This document shows positions 18,091-27,156 of a DNA stretch of 64,000 bases, one piece after another. The DNA comes from Hamadaea tsunoensis DSM 44101 (lineage in GTDB: Bacteria; Actinomycetota; Actinomycetes; Mycobacteriales; Micromonosporaceae), in the NCBI RefSeq assembly GCF_000428945.1, contig NZ_AUAX01000019.1, positions 62,001 through 126,000 on the forward strand. Reading direction: 5' to 3'. The notes under the pieces were generated by a model, which made no database searches, was not told the DNA's origin, and saw only the letters and a list, made by a program, of their open reading frames with translations. Within the stretch, counting starts at the first letter, position 1. Every line of letters begins with the position of its first letter. A program made the translations under genes and the position numbers.

Positions 18091-20526
18091 ATGGGTCTCG
18101 CGGTGCAGATTCCGGACAGGGCGCGCGTCGTGGTCGTCGGCGGCGGCATCATCGGCACGTCGGTCGCGTACCACCTGGGCAAGCTCGGCTGGACCGACGT
18201 CGTGCTGCTCGAACGCGACCGGCTCACCTCGGGCACGACCTGGCACGCGGCCGGTCTGATGGTCACGTTCGGCTCGCTCTCGGAGACCTCCACCGAGATG
18301 CGCAAGTACAGCCGCGACCTGTACGCGTCCCTCGAAGCGGAGACGGGCCTCGCCACGGGGCTGCGCCAGTGCGGCTTCATCGAGGTGGCCGCCGACGAGG
18401 GGCGGCTGGAGGAGTACCGGCGGGTCGCCGCGTTCAACCGGCTGTGCGGCATCGACGTGCACGAGATCTCGCCCCGCGAGGTGAAGGAGCTGTTCCCGCT
18501 CGCGTACACCGACGATCTGCTGGCCGGCTTCTACGTCGCCGAGGACGGCCGGGTCAATCCGGTCGACGTGACGATGTCCCTGGCCAAAGGCGTACGCCAG
18601 CAGGGCGTCAAGATCCTCGAAGGGGTGCCGGTCACCGGCTTCCTGACCGCGAAGGGGGCCGTCACCGGTGTGCGTACGCCGCTCGGCGACATCGAGGCCG
18701 AGTACGTGGTGAACTGCGCCGGCATGTGGGCCCGGCAACTGGGGGAGCTTGCGGGCGTGAACATCCCGCTCCAGGCGGCCGAGCACTACTACCTGATCAC
18801 CGAGCCGATCGACGGCGTACACCGGGACCTGCCCGTCCTGGAGGATCCCGGTTCGTACGGCTACTACCGCGAGGAGGGCACCGGCCTGATGGTCGGCCTC
18901 TTCGAGGGGCAGGCGGCGCCTTGGAAGGTCGGCGGGATCCCGCCGGACTTCTCCTTCGGCGAGCTGCCCCCGGACTGGGAGCGGATGACGCCGTACCTGG
19001 AGAAGGCCATGGCGCGCATTCCGATCACCGTGGACAGCGGCGTGCGCAAGTTCTTCTGCGGCCCCGAGAGCTTCACCCCCGACCTGGCCCCGATCGTCGG
19101 CGAGGCGCCCGAACTGCGCAACTACTTCGTCGCCGCCGGGCTCAACTCGATCGGCATCCTCACCGGCGGCGGCCTCGGTCGCGCCGTGGCCCAATGGATC
19201 GTCGACGGCCGCCCCGACATCGACGTCACCGGGATCAACATCGATCGGCTGCACCCGTATCAGCGCAATCCGAAGTACCGCGCGGCGCGTACCGTCGAGG
19301 CTCTGGGCATGGTCTATCAGACCCACTTCCCGGGGCGTTCGATGCAGAGCGCGCGGGGTGTGAAGCGCTCGCCGGTGCATGCGCGGCTGGTGGAACTGGG
19401 CGCCTATTTCCGCGACGTCAGCGGCTGGGAAGGCGCGGACTGGTACGCGCCCGCGGGCGTCGAGCCGGTGGTGGAAGAGCTGACCTGGGGACGGCAGAAC
19501 TGGTTCCCGTACTGGGCGCAGGAGCATCGCGCGGCGCGCGAGGACGTCATCGTCATGGACATGTCGTTCATGTCGAAGTTCCTGGTCCAGGGCCCCGACG
19601 CGGGCCGGGAACTGGAATTCCTGAGCGCGAACCGCGTCGACGGCGAGCCGGGCCGCATCACCTATACGCAATGGCTGGGCGAGGACGGCAGAATCGAGGC
19701 CGACCTGACGGTGTCCAAGCTGGACGATGAGCGCTTTCTCGTCGTCGCCTCGGACACGGCGCACGGCCACGTCCTCGCCCGGCTGCGCCGCCGCCTGCCG
19801 TACGCCGTCACCGACGTGACCGACGGCTACGCCCAGCTCAACGTGCAGGGCCCGCGCTCGCGCGAACTGCTGTCGGCGCTGACCTCGGCGGACCTGTCGA
19901 ACGAGGCCTTCCCGTTCCGCACGGTACGCGAGATCGACCTCGGCTACGCCCGCGTCCTCTGCGTACGCATCACCTACCTGGGCGAACTCGGCTACGAGCT
20001 GTACATCCCGACGTCGCAGGCGCTGGACGTGTGGGACCGGCTCGTCGCGGCGGGCGCGCGGCCGGCCGGGCTGAAGGCGCTGGCCAGCCTGCGGATGGAG
20101 AAGGGCTACCGCGACTACGGCCACGACATCGACAACACCGACGGGGTCGACGAGGCCGGTCTCGGCTTCGCCGTGGACCTCTCGTCGGACTTCGTCGGCC
20201 GGGACGCCGTCATCGCCGCGCGGGCGGCGGGACCCTTGCGGCGGCGGCTGGTCCAGGTGCTGGTCAAGGACCCGACTCCGCTCCTTTTCCACGGCGAGGT
20301 CGTTCGCCGCGACGGGATCCCCGTCGGCTACATCCGCGCGGCGTCCTACGGTTTCACGCTCGGGGGAGCGGTCGGGCTGGCCATGGTCTCCGACGGATCG
20401 TCCGCTGTGGACGGAGCGTTCGTCGGTTCAGGCGAGTGGACGGTCGAGATCGCGGGTGCGGTCTACCCGGCGGAGGCGTCCCTGCGGCCCTTCTACGACC
20501 CGACGAACGCGCGCATCCGCAGTTGA
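18091..20526 (+). CDS. FAD-dependent dimethylglycine/sarcosine dehydrogenase-like protein with GcvT domain
   Basis: 811-residue flavoprotein. The N-terminal DAO domain starts with the Rossmann motif VVVVGGGIIGTSVAYHLG (~13-30) and the covalent-FAD-type stretch TSGTTWHAAGL. An FAO_M-like linker is followed by a folate-binding GcvT/aminomethyltransferase half with a C-terminal GcvT-C barrel (about 430-811). Enzymes of this layout oxidatively demethylate N-methyl amino acids such as dimethylglycine or sarcosine and pass the methyl to tetrahydrofolate. ATG 18091 follows AAGGGCG. A strong hairpin lies just after the stop. The substrate is uncertain: no betaine or choline genes are near. Confidence 0.9.
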   Translation: MGLAVQIPDRARVVVVGGGIIGTSVAYHLGKLGWTDVVLLERDRLTSGTTWHAAGLMVTFGSLSETSTEMRKYSRDLYASLEAETGLATGLRQCGFIEVAADEGRLEEYRRVAAFNRLCGIDVHEISPREVKELFPLAYTDDLLAGFYVAEDGRVNPVDVTMSLAKGVRQQGVKILEGVPVTGFLTAKGAVTGVRTPLGDIEAEYVVNCAGMWARQLGELAGVNIPLQAAEHYYLITEPIDGVHRDLPVLEDPGSYGYYREEGTGLMVGLFEGQAAPWKVGGIPPDFSFGELPPDWERMTPYLEKAMARIPITVDSGVRKFFCGPESFTPDLAPIVGEAPELRNYFVAAGLNSIGILTGGGLGRAVAQWIVDGRPDIDVTGINIDRLHPYQRNPKYRAARTVEALGMVYQTHFPGRSMQSARGVKRSPVHARLVELGAYFRDVSGWEGADWYAPAGVEPVVEELTWGRQNWFPYWAQEHRAAREDVIVMDMSFMSKFLVQGPDAGRELEFLSANRVDGEPGRITYTQWLGEDGRIEADLTVSKLDDERFLVVASDTAHGHVLARLRRRLPYAVTDVTDGYAQLNVQGPRSRELLSALTSADLSNEAFPFRTVREIDLGYARVLCVRITYLGELGYELYIPTSQALDVWDRLVAAGARPAGLKALASLRMEKGYRDYGHDIDNTDGVDEAGLGFAVDLSSDFVGRDAVIAARAAGPLRRRLVQVLVKDPTPLLFHGEVVRRDGIPVGYIRAASYGFTLGGAVGLAMVSDGSSAVDGAFVGSGEWTVEIAGAVYPAEASLRPFYDPTNARIRS

Positions 20527-20534
20527 TCTCCCGA

Positions 20535-20586
20535 TGTACACGGGAGGGGTGTTTCGCGCGCTTTGAAACACCCCTCCGGTGCACAT
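20535..20586 (+). terminator. Hairpin terminator after the GcvT-domain flavoprotein gene
   Basis: Stem GGAGGGGTGTTT (20543-20554) pairs exactly with AAACACCCCTCC (20566-20577) around an 11-nt loop and extends imperfectly to 20535-20586. It starts 9 bp after the stop codon. It lacks a T-run, as is usual for actinomycete hairpins. Confidence 0.8.
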
Positions 20587-20674
20587 GGCCAAGATCGCGC
20601 GGGTGGGTCGCCGGTCGCATTCGGACAATCTTCGTCAGTGCGCGCCTTCGCCGCACTCGCCGCCGGGTCGTATC

Positions 20675-20702
20675 TTGACTGTTGTCTATTAGGCAATAAG
20701 GT
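20675..20702 (+). promoter_or_regulatory. Candidate promoter of the GH20 gene
   Basis: TTGACT (20675-20680), 16 bp, then TAAGGT (20697-20702), in a locally AT-rich stretch before the GH20 start at 20739. The overlapping AATAAGG-TTA-CCTATT is a weak inverted repeat that could bind a repressor. Confidence 0.5.
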
Positions 20703-20738
20703 TACCTATTATTGTCCGCACCCCCGGAGGCATCTCCC

Positions 20739-22691
20739 ATGCCCGCTCCCAGGCTGTTCGCGCGCGCGGGCGGCATCGTGCTGCTCGGCGCCGCCCTCCT
20801 CGCCGCACCACCGACCGCCCAGGCCGCCACCCCCTCCGCCCTGACCGACGTGGTGCCGGTGCCCGCATCGGTCACCGCGACCGGCACGACCTTCACCCTG
20901 ACCTCCACCGCCGCGATCTTCGCCGATGCGGGCGCGAGCGGGGTCGCGAACTCCCTCGCGGCGATCCTGCGCCCCTCCACCGGGTACGCGCTGCCGGTGC
21001 AGACCGCGTCCGGAACGCCGGCGTCCGGCATCTCGCTGCTGTTGAGCGGGGCCGACAGCAGCGTGGGAGCGCAGGGCTACCAACTCGACACCGACGCGGC
21101 CAAGGTCGTGCTGCGCGCGCAGACGGCGGCCGGGTTGTTCGCGGGCGTACAGACGTTGCGGCAGATCCTCCCGGCGCAGATCGAGGCGGCGACCGTCCAG
21201 TCCGGACCGTGGACCGCCCCGGGTACGCACATCGTCGACCATCCGCGGTTCGCGTACCGGGGGGCGATGCTGGACACCGGACGGCACTTCTTCCCCGTGG
21301 CGACCGTGAAGCGGTACATCGACGAGCTGGCGCTTTACAAGGTCAACTACCTGCACCTGCACCTGTCCGACGACCAGGGCTGGCGCATCGTGGTCGACGC
21401 CTGGCCGCGGCTGGCCACCTACGGCGGCAGTACGCAGGTCGGCGGCGGCGCGGGCGGCTACTACACGAAGGCCGACTACACCGACCTGGTCGCGTACGCG
21501 GCCGCGCGTTTCATCACCGTCGTCCCGGAGATCGACATGCCGGGGCACACCAACGCGGCGCTCGCCTCCTATGGGGAGCTGACCTGCAACGGGGTCGCGC
21601 CGGCGCTGTACACCGGGACCGACGTCGGCTTCAGTTCCCTGTGCACGTCGAAGGACAGCGTCTACACCTTCGTGAACAACGTGCTGACCGAACTGGCCGC
21701 GATCACGCCCGGGGCGTACCTGCACATCGGCGGGGACGAGGCGAGCACACTGTCGACGTCGCAGTACACCACCTTCGTCAACCGGGTGCAGCCGATGGTC
21801 CCGGCGCTCGGCAAGACCGTCATCGGCTGGCATCAGATCGCGCAGGGGCAGGCGTCGCCGGGACGCGTACTCCAGTTCTGGGACACGACCACGTCGGACG
21901 CGAGCGTCACGGCGGCCGTCAACGCGGGGGCGAAGGTGCTGATGTCCCCGGCGAACAAGGCGTACCTGGACATGAAGTACACCAACGCGACCCCGCTGGG
22001 ACAGGACTGGGCGGGCCTGATCGAGGTGCAGACCGCGTACGGGTGGAATCCGGGGACCTATCTCAGCGGGGTGGCCGAGGCGTCGGTGCTCGGCGTGGAG
22101 GCTCCGCTGTGGACGGAGACCATCGTGACGCTGGACAACATCGAGTACATGGCGTTCCCGCGCCTGCCGGCCATCGCGGAGCTGGGCTGGTCCCCCTGGA
22201 GCACGCACGACTGGAACGTCTTCAAGACGCGGCTCGGCGCGCAGGCGCCGCGCTGGGGGATCATGGGGATCGACTTCTACCGGTCGCCGCAGGTGCCGTG
22301 GCGCGCGGCGGGCAGCCGGTACGAGGCGGAGAACGCGACGCTGGTCAACGCGTCGGTGGCGACCAACCACACCGGGTACAGCGGTAGCGGATTCGTCGAC
22401 TACGTGAACGCGACCGGCGGCTACGTGGAGTTCACGGTGAGCAGCGCGACCGCGCGGACGGCGACGGTCACCTTCCGGTACGCCAACGGCACGACCGCGA
22501 ACCGGGCGATGACGGTCCGGCTCAACGGGACGGTGGTGTCGTCGGCACTGGCGTTCAACGGAACCGGATCATGGGACACCTGGCAGAACCAGACGCTGTC
22601 GGTGAACCTGGTCGCCGGAACGAACACGATCCGGGCGACGGCGAACACCACCACCGGCGGCCCCAACCTCGACTACGCCGACATCCCGTAA
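20739..22691 (+). CDS. Secreted GH20 beta-N-acetylhexosaminidase with C-terminal carbohydrate-binding module
   Basis: 650 residues. A Sec signal peptide (RLFARAGGIVLLGAALLAA, cleavage near AQA-ATP at ~29) is followed by a GH20 N-terminal domain and the catalytic TIM barrel. The barrel contains HLSDDQGWRI, PEIDMPGHTNAAL and HIGGDEAST with the catalytic Asp333-Glu334 pair of substrate-assisted hydrolysis. From ~526 a CBM35/CBM6-like beta-sandwich begins (RYEAENATLVN). The protein should remove terminal GlcNAc from chitin oligosaccharides outside the cell. ATG 20739 has GGAGG eight bases upstream. Confidence 0.95.
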   Translation: MPAPRLFARAGGIVLLGAALLAAPPTAQAATPSALTDVVPVPASVTATGTTFTLTSTAAIFADAGASGVANSLAAILRPSTGYALPVQTASGTPASGISLLLSGADSSVGAQGYQLDTDAAKVVLRAQTAAGLFAGVQTLRQILPAQIEAATVQSGPWTAPGTHIVDHPRFAYRGAMLDTGRHFFPVATVKRYIDELALYKVNYLHLHLSDDQGWRIVVDAWPRLATYGGSTQVGGGAGGYYTKADYTDLVAYAAARFITVVPEIDMPGHTNAALASYGELTCNGVAPALYTGTDVGFSSLCTSKDSVYTFVNNVLTELAAITPGAYLHIGGDEASTLSTSQYTTFVNRVQPMVPALGKTVIGWHQIAQGQASPGRVLQFWDTTTSDASVTAAVNAGAKVLMSPANKAYLDMKYTNATPLGQDWAGLIEVQTAYGWNPGTYLSGVAEASVLGVEAPLWTETIVTLDNIEYMAFPRLPAIAELGWSPWSTHDWNVFKTRLGAQAPRWGIMGIDFYRSPQVPWRAAGSRYEAENATLVNASVATNHTGYSGSGFVDYVNATGGYVEFTVSSATARTATVTFRYANGTTANRAMTVRLNGTVVSSALAFNGTGSWDTWQNQTLSVNLVAGTNTIRATANTTTGGPNLDYADIP

Positions 22692-22742
22692 CCCACCCTC
22701 CCGCCGCCCCGCCGCCCTTGCCCGCCGCGGGTCGCCGACCCC

Positions 22743-22816
22743 CGACGATCTTGCGCGAATGTCTCAAATTCCGCGGCGTTTGTCCGGAAAGCCCGGACAT
22801 TCGCGCAAGATCGTCG
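22743..22816. repeat. 74-bp dispersed palindromic repeat, copy B
   Basis: Perfect 21-bp arms (22743-22763 and 22796-22816; core GATCTTGCGCGAATGTC) with a 32-bp loop containing TCCGG. Located between the convergent ends of the GH20 gene (52 bp before) and the Pro-rich membrane protein gene (35 bp after). It could work as a bidirectional terminator. Confidence 0.92.
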
Positions 22817-22850
22817 GAAAACGGAGGGATCGCCGGAAGCGGAGGGTGGG

Positions 22851-23261
22851 TCAGGAGGGGGTGGGGGCGGCGGGGGAGGCGGGGGCGGGCTGGTTCTGGC
22901 CGGGCGGCTGCATCGGGAACTGGCGCTGCCGGCGCGGCCGGATCTGCGGCGGCTGCTGCTGGTACACCTTCTCGGGACCGTAGCCGGGGCGGCCGTGGCC
23001 GCCGCGGCCGTCGTGCCCGTGGCCGCCGGTGACGTGGCCGATGAACAGGCCGCCGAGGCCGCCGATCAGGCAGCCGAGCAGCAGCCCGACCACGCCGACG
23101 AGGAGGAACGGCAGCGGACGCCGGGCGAAGACCCGTCCGCGCGGGGCGGGCGGAGCGGTGACCGGGGCGGTGGCGCTGACCGAGGCGGGAGCCGGGGCCG
23201 GCACGGGTGCGACAGGTTCGGGAGCCGGTACCGGCTCGGTAGGTGGGTCGACGTCAGCCAT
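22851..23261 (-). CDS. Pro-rich single-pass membrane protein
   Basis: 136 residues. A Pro/Ala/Val-rich cytoplasmic N terminus (about 5-47) precedes one hydrophobic, Gly-rich helix (LPFLLVGVVGLLLGCLIGGL, ~49-68). A Gly/His-rich then Gln/Pro-rich C-terminal tail follows, probably external. Such low-complexity proteins are common and poorly conserved in actinomycetes. No domain is recognisable. Its coding frame is supported by the membrane helix and third-position GC pattern rather than by homology. Confidence 0.65.
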   Translation of the reverse strand: MADVDPPTEPVPAPEPVAPVPAPAPASVSATAPVTAPPAPRGRVFARRPLPFLLVGVVGLLLGCLIGGLGGLFIGHVTGGHGHDGRGGHGRPGYGPEKVYQQQPPQIRPRRQRQFPMQPPGQNQPAPASPAAPTPS

Positions 23262-23342
23262 GTCAGCACTGTGTGCCCGCTACCTCAAAACTCCCTGAGA
23301 ATCGGGCACCAGGGTACTGGCAGGTCAGCGTACGGTGGCGGG

Positions 23343-24098
23343 ATGAGCGTCAGCGTCGTGCGGACCGGGCCGGTGACGACCGTGATCCTCGACCGGCCGG
23401 CGGTGCGTAACGCCGTCGACGGCCCGACCGCCACCGCGCTCGCCGGCGCGTTCCGGGAGTTCGCGGCCGATCCCGAGGCGGCCGTCGCCGTCCTGTGGGG
23501 CGCCGGCGGTACTTTCTGCTCCGGCGCGGACCTGCACGCCGTGGGTACGCCGGACGGCAATCTCGTCACCGGTGACGGCGACGGCCCGATGGGTCCGACG
23601 CGGCACCACCCCGGCAAGCCGGTGATCGCGGCCATCAGCGGGTACGCCGTCGCGGGCGGCCTGGAACTCGCGCTCTGGTGCGATCTGCGGATCGCCGAGG
23701 AGGACGCGACGCTGGGCGTGTTCAGCCGCCGGTGGGGCGTGCCGCTGATCGACGGCGGGACCGTGCGGCTGCCGAGGATCGTGGGCGCGGGGCGGGCCGC
23801 CGACCTGATCCTCACCGGCCGGCCCGTCGACGCCGCGGAGGCGTACGCGATCGGGCTCGTCAACCGGGTCGTGCCCCGCGGAACGGCCCGGGAGAAGGCG
23901 GAGGAGCTGGCGCATCAGCTGGCGGCGCTGCCCCAGGACGGCCTGCGCAACGATCTGATGGCGCTGCGGGCGGCCGAGGGCCTCGACGATTCGGCCGCGC
24001 TCGCCGTCGAACTCCACCATGGACGCCGATCACTCGATGCGATGGCCGGCGGGCTGGCGCGCTTCCGCTCCGGGCAGGGCCGGCACGGAGCGCCCTGA
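23343..24098 (+). CDS. Enoyl-CoA hydratase/isomerase family protein
   Basis: 251-residue crotonase-fold protein of typical length. The oxyanion-hole segments are AGGTFCSGADLHAV and ISGYAVAGGLELALWCDLRIA, and FSRRWGVPLIDGGTVRLPRIVG carries the usual catalytic-loop position, with Asp where the second catalytic Glu often stands. It therefore may be a hydratase, isomerase or other crotonase-type enzyme acting on acyl-CoA thioesters. It starts at ATG 23343 after GGTGGCGGG and is followed by the GH1 gene 41 bp later on the same strand. The exact reaction cannot be fixed. Confidence 0.88.
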   Translation: MSVSVVRTGPVTTVILDRPAVRNAVDGPTATALAGAFREFAADPEAAVAVLWGAGGTFCSGADLHAVGTPDGNLVTGDGDGPMGPTRHHPGKPVIAAISGYAVAGGLELALWCDLRIAEEDATLGVFSRRWGVPLIDGGTVRLPRIVGAGRAADLILTGRPVDAAEAYAIGLVNRVVPRGTAREKAEELAHQLAALPQDGLRNDLMALRAAEGLDDSAALAVELHHGRRSLDAMAGGLARFRSGQGRHGAP

Positions 24099-24139
24099 CG
24101 CCGGTTCCAGAATGGACGGCCGGGCCGCATGATGGACTG

Positions 24140-25351
24140 ATGTTTCTCTGGGGCGCATCCACGGCGGCATACCAGGTCGAGGGCGGCAACACCAACGCGG
24201 ACGTGTGGGCGCTGGAGCACCTGGCGCGCACCGCGTACCGGGAACCGAGCGGGGACGCCTGCGACTTCCACACCCGTTTCGCGGCCGACCTCGCGCTGCT
24301 CGCCGCGCTCGGCCTCAACGCCTTCCGGTTCAGCGTCGAATGGTCACGCGTCGAGCCCGCGCCCGGCGAGTACTCCGCCGCCGCGCTCGCGCACTACTCG
24401 CGCATCGTGGACACCTGCCTCGGCCTCGGCCTCACTCCCGTCGTCACCCTCCACCACACCACCACGCCGCAGTGGCTGGTGCGCGCGGGCGGCTGGCGGT
24501 CCGCGTCCACGCCGGCCGTCTTCTCCGGGTACGCGCAGCGCATCGCGGCCGCCCTCGGGGACCGGATCGGCTACCTGTGCACGATCAACGAGGCGAACAC
24601 GCCCGCGCAGGTCGCGTACGACGGGCCGGATCCGCGCTGGGAGCCGATGCTGGCCGATGCGCGGGCGTACTTCGGCGTGGACCCGGCGGCGGGTGTCGGC
24701 ACCTTCGTGGCCGCGGGCGACGAGACGACCATCGCGACGGTGGCCGAGGCGCATCGCCGGGCGGTGGCGGCCGTGCACGAGACCCGTCCCGGGCTGCCGG
24801 TGGGAGTGACGCTGGCGATCCCGGCGGTGTCCGCTGTGGACGGCGGTGAGGAAGCCGCCGAACGCTACGTCGAGCAGGTCCTCCACCGCCCCCTCCGCGA
24901 GATGGGTACGGTCGGCGACTTCGTCGGCGTCCAGAACTACACCGGGCTGGTCTTCGGGCCGGACGGCGTACGCCCCGGCGGCGACGACCTGACCGACATC
25001 GGGATGGCGCTGGTCCCGGGTTCGCTGGCCGACGCGTGCCGCCGCGCGTACGCGGTGACGGGCAAACCGCTGCTGGTCACCGAGCACGGCGCCGACCTGG
25101 ACGACAGCCAGGACCACCGGCGGGCGGCGTTCATCCCGGCGGCCCTGGCGGAACTCGGCCAGGCGATCGCGGACGGTGTGGACGTCCGGGGCTACCTGCA
25201 CTGGAGCCTGCTCGACAACTACGAGTGGATGCTCGGCTACACCGCCTTCTTCGGCCTCGTCGGCGTCGACCGGCGTACGCTGCGTCGGCGGGTGCGGCCG
25301 AGCGCGCTCGTGCTGGGCGGACTCGCCCGTCGTGGACTTCCGGGAGCATGA
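24140..25351 (+). CDS. GH1 family glycosidase (beta-glucosidase-like)
   Basis: 403-residue GH1 enzyme, shorter than the usual ~450. FLWGASTAAYQVEGG opens the barrel; TINEANTP holds the acid/base Glu151; LLVTEHGAD holds the nucleophile Glu315; HWSLLDNYEW is the typical aglycone-side loop. The canonical TFNEP and TENG motifs are altered to TINEA and TEHGA, so substrate preference may be unusual even though both glutamates remain. No signal peptide, so intracellular. Its TGA overlaps the ATG of the rhomboid gene (ATGA), implying coupled translation. Confidence 0.9.
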   Translation: MFLWGASTAAYQVEGGNTNADVWALEHLARTAYREPSGDACDFHTRFAADLALLAALGLNAFRFSVEWSRVEPAPGEYSAAALAHYSRIVDTCLGLGLTPVVTLHHTTTPQWLVRAGGWRSASTPAVFSGYAQRIAAALGDRIGYLCTINEANTPAQVAYDGPDPRWEPMLADARAYFGVDPAAGVGTFVAAGDETTIATVAEAHRRAVAAVHETRPGLPVGVTLAIPAVSAVDGGEEAAERYVEQVLHRPLREMGTVGDFVGVQNYTGLVFGPDGVRPGGDDLTDIGMALVPGSLADACRRAYAVTGKPLLVTEHGADLDDSQDHRRAAFIPAALAELGQAIADGVDVRGYLHWSLLDNYEWMLGYTAFFGLVGVDRRTLRRRVRPSALVLGGLARRGLPGA

Positions 25352-26001
25352 CCTTGTCTCGTTCGTTTCCGCGGGTCACCGCGATCGTGTTCGTGCTGAC
25401 CGCGGTGCCGAGCCTGCTGCAGTTCGCGTACCCGGCGCTGGAGACGAATCTGCGGCGCGATCCGGCCCTCATCGGCGACGGGCAGGTGTGGCGGCTGTTC
25501 ACCTCGCCGTTCGTCCAGGACGGCGGGGTCGCCGGGACGATCAGCAACCTGCTGTTCCTGCTGTTCCTCGGCACGCTGGCGGAACGGACGGTCGGCCCCC
25601 GCCGGTGGCTGCTGTTCTACGTCAGCGGGATCGCGCTCGGGCAGGTCGGCGGCATCCTCTTCGACTACGTGGGGGCCGGCAACTCGATAGGACTGGCCGG
25701 GTTGGCGGGCGGCACCGCCGTGGCCGCGTGGCGGGGCCGTGATCCGCTCGCGGCTGCCGTCGGCACGCTGTACGCCGTCCTGACCGCCGGGTCGGTCGTC
25801 GACACCACCTGGTCCTATGCCGGCGCGGCGATCCTGGGCGGGCTGGGCATCGGGCTGCGGAACCGAGCGCCCCGGTACGCGTACGCCATGGTGGTGTTCC
25901 TGGTGGGAGTGGGGCTGAGCGTGGCGGCGGACCTGCACGGGCCGGCGCTGCTGGGTGGGCTCGTGGCGGGAGCGGCGGTCTACGCCAGGTCGAGCGAGTA
26001 G
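25348..26001 (+). CDS. Rhomboid-like intramembrane protease
   Basis: 217-residue, six-helix membrane protein. GQVWRLFTSPFVQDGG and NLLFLLFLGTLAERTVGPRR match the rhomboid L1/TM2 region. The likely catalytic Ser is Ser113 in GNSIGLAGL, and a His lies in the last helix (DLHGPALLGGL), so a Ser-His dyad can be proposed. The usual GxSG is GNSI here, so activity is not assured. Overlaps the GH1 stop by ATGA and the convergent membrane gene by 22 bp at its end. Confidence 0.8.
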   Translation: MTLSRSFPRVTAIVFVLTAVPSLLQFAYPALETNLRRDPALIGDGQVWRLFTSPFVQDGGVAGTISNLLFLLFLGTLAERTVGPRRWLLFYVSGIALGQVGGILFDYVGAGNSIGLAGLAGGTAVAAWRGRDPLAAAVGTLYAVLTAGSVVDTTWSYAGAAILGGLGIGLRNRAPRYAYAMVVFLVGVGLSVAADLHGPALLGGLVAGAAVYARSSE

Positions 26002-26600
26002 CCGTCGCCGGTGCGCCGGAAGCCGAGGCGGCCGTAGTAGGGCGCGACCATGTGCGGCGGTGTGCGCAGCGTGCGGAAGCCGCGGCCGGTGAACAGCGCG
26101 GTCTGCCGGTAGACGAACTCGCCGGGGGTGAAGTCGCGGAAGCGCTGGGTGACGTAGTCCAGCTCGATCTGCGCGACGCCGCCGCCCGCGTCGCGCAGCA
26201 GCACCACCCCGACGGTCTCGTCCCCCCGCACGACCAGGTACGCGATCTCGTCGCCGGTACGCCGGAAGCCGGGGTTGAACTTCTCGATGTCGCGGGCGTG
26301 GACGGCGAGCATGTGGCCGAGATACTGATCGCCGGGCGCCACCTCGACCACCGCGTACGCCGTCTCGTCATGGCGGGTGCGCTGCAGGTGGACGAGGAAG
26401 TAGATGTTGATGACGGCCAGGACGACGTTGAGCCCGACCATCGGCCAGACCTCCCGCGCCCAGTTGTAGCCGATCAGCACCACGCAGCCGACCAGGTTGA
26501 TCGCCCGCAGCCGCAGGATGCGGGTCTGGAGCAGGGACCACACGAGCAGGGCCGAACCCGCCCAGCCGATCGCGTCGAGCCACGTCATGCCTGAGATCAT
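25980..26600 (-). CDS. YgjV-like membrane protein with C-terminal GNAT-like domain
   Basis: 206 residues. The N terminus has about three transmembrane helices (WLDAIGWAGSALLVWSLLQT, INLVGCVVLIGYNWAREVWP, VGLNVVLAVINIYFLVHLQ) resembling YgjV-type inner membrane proteins. The rest (~80-206) looks like an acetyltransferase-related fold (VVRGDETVGVVLLRDAGG, ALFTGRGFRTLRTPPHMVAPYYGRLGFRR), ending in the GNAT-like YYGRLGFRRTGDGY. A membrane-anchored GNAT is unusual. ATG 26600 is convergent with the rhomboid gene. Function unknown. Confidence 0.75.
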   Translation of the reverse strand: MISGMTWLDAIGWAGSALLVWSLLQTRILRLRAINLVGCVVLIGYNWAREVWPMVGLNVVLAVINIYFLVHLQRTRHDETAYAVVEVAPGDQYLGHMLAVHARDIEKFNPGFRRTGDEIAYLVVRGDETVGVVLLRDAGGGVAQIELDYVTQRFRDFTPGEFVYRQTALFTGRGFRTLRTPPHMVAPYYGRLGFRRTGDGYSLDLA

Positions 26601-26640
26601 GCCCCTTCCACCCGGCTCGGGCGCGCTCTAGGCTTCCGGC

Positions 26641-27156
26641 ATGTCCCCTCTGCGCAGGCGGCCGCTCGACCTGGTATTGGTGATCTTCTTCGCGGTGAAC
26701 CTGCTCGTGGTGACGTACATGATCGATCTGGAACAGATCGTCATCGCCGATCCGGGGGCGTTCACCTATCCGGTGTGGCCACCCGCGCCCGTCATCGACC
26801 TCGTGCACTGGTACGGGCGTGCCTACGATCCGCTGCTGATGGCACGGCCGGCGTTCTGGCGGATGACGATCTGGATCGACGTCCTCGGCTTCGGCCCGTT
26901 CTACGCCTGCGCGATCTACGCGTTCGTGCGGCGGCGGAACTGGATACGCGTACCGGCCCTGGTGTGGAGCGGGCTGATGCTGGCCAACGTGCTGATCATC
27001 CTGATGGAGGAGCGGTACGGGATCCACTCGGCGCCGTCCTTCGGGCGGGTGCTGGCCGCCAACGCGGTCTGGCTGCTCATGCCGCTGGTCGTGATCTTCC
27101 GGATGCGCCGGGAGCCGTTCCCCGTGGATCCGATTCCCCGGGAGGCGCTCCCGTGA
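26641..27156 (+). CDS. EXPERA/emopamil-binding-like membrane protein
   Basis: 171 residues with four hydrophobic helices: PLDLVLVIFFAVNLLVVTYM, WIDVLGFGPFYACAIYAFV, ALVWSGLMLANVLIILMEER and AANAVWLLMPLVVIFRM. Polar intramembrane residues and the HWYGRAYDPLLMARPAFW loop recall the EXPERA domain of TMEM97/EBP-like proteins. In bacteria the role is unknown. Its TGA overlaps the GTG of the next gene (GTGA), so it is translationally coupled to the SDR. Confidence 0.7.
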   Translation: MSPLRRRPLDLVLVIFFAVNLLVVTYMIDLEQIVIADPGAFTYPVWPPAPVIDLVHWYGRAYDPLLMARPAFWRMTIWIDVLGFGPFYACAIYAFVRRRNWIRVPALVWSGLMLANVLIILMEERYGIHSAPSFGRVLAANAVWLLMPLVVIFRMRREPFPVDPIPREALP

